Positions 61,571 to 64,000 of a stretch of 64,000 nucleotides of DNA are shown in pieces. Position numbers and translations under genes: made by a program. The stretch is from assembly GCA_030849465.1 (NCBI GenBank), contig JARVLF010000012.1, forward strand, positions 310,001 through 374,000, written 5' to 3'. Position 1 is the stretch's first letter. Every line of letters begins with the position of its first letter. The DNA is from Moesziomyces globuligerus. Its lineage: Eukaryota > Basidiomycota > Ustilaginomycetes > Ustilaginales > Ustilaginaceae. Below the pieces are notes generated by a model. It made no database searches. It was not told the origin of the DNA and saw nothing but the letters and a program-made list of their open reading frames with translations.

Positions 61571-62216
61571 CCTCGGCGGCCCGGAACCACCTTGCCTCTC
61601 TCCATTTTCCCCTCACGTGCCACTGTAACATTAGCCATTCGACTCGAACGTGATCACACATCCGTTGAAACATCCAGAGCATGTCGCTGGTGAAAAGTGA
61701 CAACTTCCTCCAGCTGTGGTGACATCGAACCCTGGGGAGAGTGAGAGAGGGAGGGAGGGAAGGCTCGATAGAAGCCGCCATCGGGCCGGCCCGATGACGG
61801 GGCTTGGGCAGGTCGTGTGTTGGTGCATTTTTTTCCGAGCGATTTCGCATTCACCCGAGCGCGGCTGAGGCGGCAGGCTTGGAAGCTTTTCTACCGATTC
61901 CGAGAATTTCCACCTGGGAGCGGCCAGACCCTTTGCCATCACTCGGGCACCTTACGAGATTCACATCGTCACTGCCACCATCGCCAACCAAAACGCTCAG
62001 CTGCTTTCAATTGGATCCACACCGCTACCGTCGACGCCCTACGTCCGTCCTCGCATTCTCCTCTTGTACGAGCGCCATTCGGCAGAGCATTCGAATCCAG
62101 CCCCACACCTCGGGCCTTTCCCTGGTCTTCGCAACCTCCACTCGGACGGACCGGTCCGCGCATTCGCCACGCTATCCCTTTCACTCGCGATCATTACTGA
62201 TTATTAGGAAGCCGAG
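61571..62216. other. Intergenic region upstream of PAM16
   Basis: 646 bases between uL3m and PAM16, both on the + strand. Pyrimidine-rich towards the PAM16 start; no gene is recognised. Confidence 0.5.
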
Positions 62217-62847
62217 ATGGTAGGTATCAGCAGCTCAATCTGCCTCGTTCGTGTATAGTCAACGCTGACCCTGCATCGTCCCACCTCGAATTGGCATCTT
62301 TCGCCGCTTGCTGCAGTCTCTTCCCAAGACGCTAGCACAGATTCTGTTCGTCGGAACTCAGATTGTTGGAAAGGCGCTATTGGAGGCAGGAAGACAAGCC
62401 GGACGCAATGCTCGTGCAGGCCGGGTAGAGGCGTCCGCAGCTGGCGCAGCAGGTGCAGGCTCGGGCTCGGCGGCGTCGCCTTCGGACCAGCTGACAAGAA
62501 CACATCGCATGACGCTCGACGAAGCCAAGCTCATCCTCAACATGAAGCAGGACGTCTCGGCAGCCGGTCTGGGAGGCTCGGAGGCCAAGACGGTGCTCGA
62601 GCAGGTGCGCGAGGCGATGGTCAAGAACTACGACCACCTCTTTGCCACCAACGCGCCACCAGCACCCAAGGGGCAGAAGGGCGGAGGAGCCGGCTCGTTC
62701 TACATCCAGAGCAAGGTTGTTCGAGCTCGCGAGAGGATCGAGGCCGAGTGGTCGCTCTTGGATGCGGGCAAGAAGCCCGAGGCGGAGGCGGCCGAGACAC
62801 CGGCCGACGCAGCCAACAAGCCCGAGTCGACCGACAAGTCGCCATGA
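62217..62847 (+). CDS. PAM16: Mitochondrial import motor subunit Pam16/Tim16
   Basis: J-like partner of Pam14/Tim14 that controls mtHsp70 at the inner-membrane import channel. Two coding exons: 62217-62219 (the ATG only) and 62317-62847, with a 97-base GT-AG intron (donor gtaggt, acceptor ctgcag) in phase 0, giving 177 residues. The joined N-terminus reads M-SLPKTLAQILFVGTQIVG, the membrane-associated segment of the family. The J-like domain contains MTLDEAKLILNM and ends in the signature NYDHLFATN ... SFYIQSKVVRARERIEAE. The HPD triad of true J proteins is absent, as expected. A Gly/Ala linker (about 40-60) and an acidic Ala/Pro tail are extra. No other ATG gives this N-terminus. Confidence 0.93.
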
Positions 62848-63651
62848 CCACCCCTTTGCATCCTTCCCCGAACGACCCTAGACCGACATCCCTCCTTCTC
62901 TGACTGCGACTGCAGCACCATATCCAGAGGCACCGGAAACGTCGACTGTACATACTGTATCATCATCATCCTTCGTCTCATGCCTGCTACCCGGCGAGAC
63001 GCTTTTCAAGCTAGCATCACTGCATATCCACCAGTCCTTGTCCTTTGCTCGTGCTCGCTGAAGGATCCGATTGGTGCGCGCTAGGCTCAACCTGGAGAAG
63101 CTCTCGTTCAGCTCAATCTGGGAGAGCGCATCAATGAGTCGATATCAAGTTGCAGAGGCTGGATGTCTGTGGCATGGCATCGCACTGCCTCGGCCCAACG
63201 TCGGGAATTGTGGAGGACGAGGCGCATCAACGAGCGAGGTGACTCGCTGCTGTTCTAGGCCCGCCTTTACACTGACTCGAAGTGGAGCCGAGAAATTGAG
63301 CTTCACCGCTGCGCAGCGAGGAAAATTGCGCAGCGAGGCTTCTGCGCAGCGTGTTGCTTTTCGAGTGAGGGTCTGGCATGTGCTGCTCAGCCGCCGCCTT
63401 TTTCTTCTTCTTCTGCGCAGCCCGCACGTACCTCTCTCCGCTGATCCGAGTTCAGCTGCGCATACTGTACGTCCTTTGCAACTCCTGCCCATTCTTCTCA
63501 CCAAACCACGATCGCAATCGGCGCTATCCTACTTCAACCGGAGCAGAAGCGTCAGAATCTACCCCGCTCCTCAGTACCCTCTCCCTCATCGCGCCAAGGC
63601 GCCTGCCGTACGATACCCAGCTCGCTCGCTCTTTCGCTCGCGCACGACATC
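62848..63651. other. Intergenic region upstream of MES1
   Basis: 804 bases between PAM16 and the methionyl-tRNA synthetase gene. A pyrimidine run near 63400-63415 is present, and variants of gcgcagcgag recur near 63313-63350. No gene is seen. Confidence 0.5.
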
Positions 63652-64000
63652 ATGGCGTCCCCCTTCCCAGTGGCGCTGCCCGTGTCCGAGACACGGGCGC
63701 ACAACGACTCGCCTGCCGTGCTCATGAAGGTCACCACAGAGACCGCCCGTAGGAACGAGAAGATCCTCCCCAAGGACGGCGAGCCCAACATCCTCATCAC
63801 CTCCGCCCTCCCCTACGTCAACAACGTCCCCCACCTCGGCAACATCATCGGCTCCACCCTCAGCGCCGACGTCTACGCACGATACTCCCGATCGCGCAAT
63901 CGCAACACGCTCTACATCTGCGGTACCGACGAATACGGCACCGCCACCGAGACCAAGGCGCTAGAGGACGGCGTCACACCACAGCAGCTCTGCGACAAGT
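63652..64000 (+). CDS. MES1: Methionyl-tRNA synthetase, cytosolic (5' part, cut by window end)
   Basis: Charges initiator and elongator tRNA-Met. Only the first 116 codons are in the window; the frame is open at the right edge. A short N-terminal extension (about 45 residues) leads directly into the class I catalytic domain: [20 protein letters not shown] with the HIGH-type signature HLGN at about residue 61, then [15 protein letters not shown], diagnostic of MetRS. No GST-like N-terminal domain, as in yeast Mes1, precedes the catalytic domain here. Start at 63652 (catcATGg) is the first in-frame ATG. The presence of later domains cannot be judged. Confidence 0.95.
   Translation, partial: MASPFPVALPVSETRAHNDSPAVLMKVTTETARRNEKILPKDGEPNILITSALPYVNNVPHLGNIIGSTLSADVYARYSRSRNRNTLYICGTDEYGTATETKALEDGVTPQQLCDK

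Overview
The window looks like a chromosomal segment of a basidiomycete, most likely a smut fungus (Ustilaginales). The genome is GC-rich and gene-dense, and many genes have one exon. Where introns occur they are mostly 74 to 140 bases with GT-AG ends. The strongest lineage clue is at the left edge: a Cib1/Hac1-type bZIP gene with a 65-base Ire1-type intron, the length known for Ustilago maydis cib1. I cannot fix the genus or species from sequence alone. No prophage, CRISPR array, insertion sequence or rRNA is present, and I accept no tRNA.

Layout, left to right. 0.06-1.8 kb: cib1-like regulator of the unfolded protein response. 2.3-4.1 kb: disordered protein of unknown function. 6.4-11 kb: 40S protein eS8 and valyl-tRNA synthetase, which probably serves cytosol and mitochondria from two starts. 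11.9-12.8 kb: METTL7-like methyltransferase. 13-16.6 kb: Zn2Cys6 regulator. 17.9-19.6 kb: serine palmitoyltransferase subunit LCB1. 19.9-21.3 kb: secreted pectin methylesterase (4 exons). 21.9-23.2 kb: small NAD(P)-binding protein with a 7-base microexon. 23.9-27.5 kb: an uninterrupted 1207-codon frame fusing a HAD-type pyrimidine-nucleotidase domain to an F-box/WD40 protein. 28.8-30.1 kb: YOP1, with 12- and 17-base internal exons. 31-34.1 kb: CENP-I/Mis6. 34.5-36.5 kb: charged, disordered protein.

36.5-49.9 kb may be a metabolic neighbourhood: an APC-family amine/GABA-type permease, an aldehyde dehydrogenase on the other side of a 2 kb divergent promoter, a copper amine oxidase with a C-terminal SRL peroxisomal signal, then a large Zn2Cys6 regulator. 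The chemistry fits together (amine uptake, amine to aldehyde, aldehyde to acid), but co-regulation is inference.

50-64 kb: QCR10 (respiratory complex III), cytosolic glutamine synthetase, a TGL2-like lipase, mitochondrial ribosomal protein uL3m, the import-motor subunit PAM16 (its start codon stands alone in the first coding exon), and the 5' part of methionyl-tRNA synthetase, cut by the window end. Most of the rest is housekeeping. The points most worth checking are the Ire1-type intron, the nucleotidase/F-box fusion, the amine cluster and the microexons. Exon joins were worked out by hand from splice signals, reading phase and family motifs.
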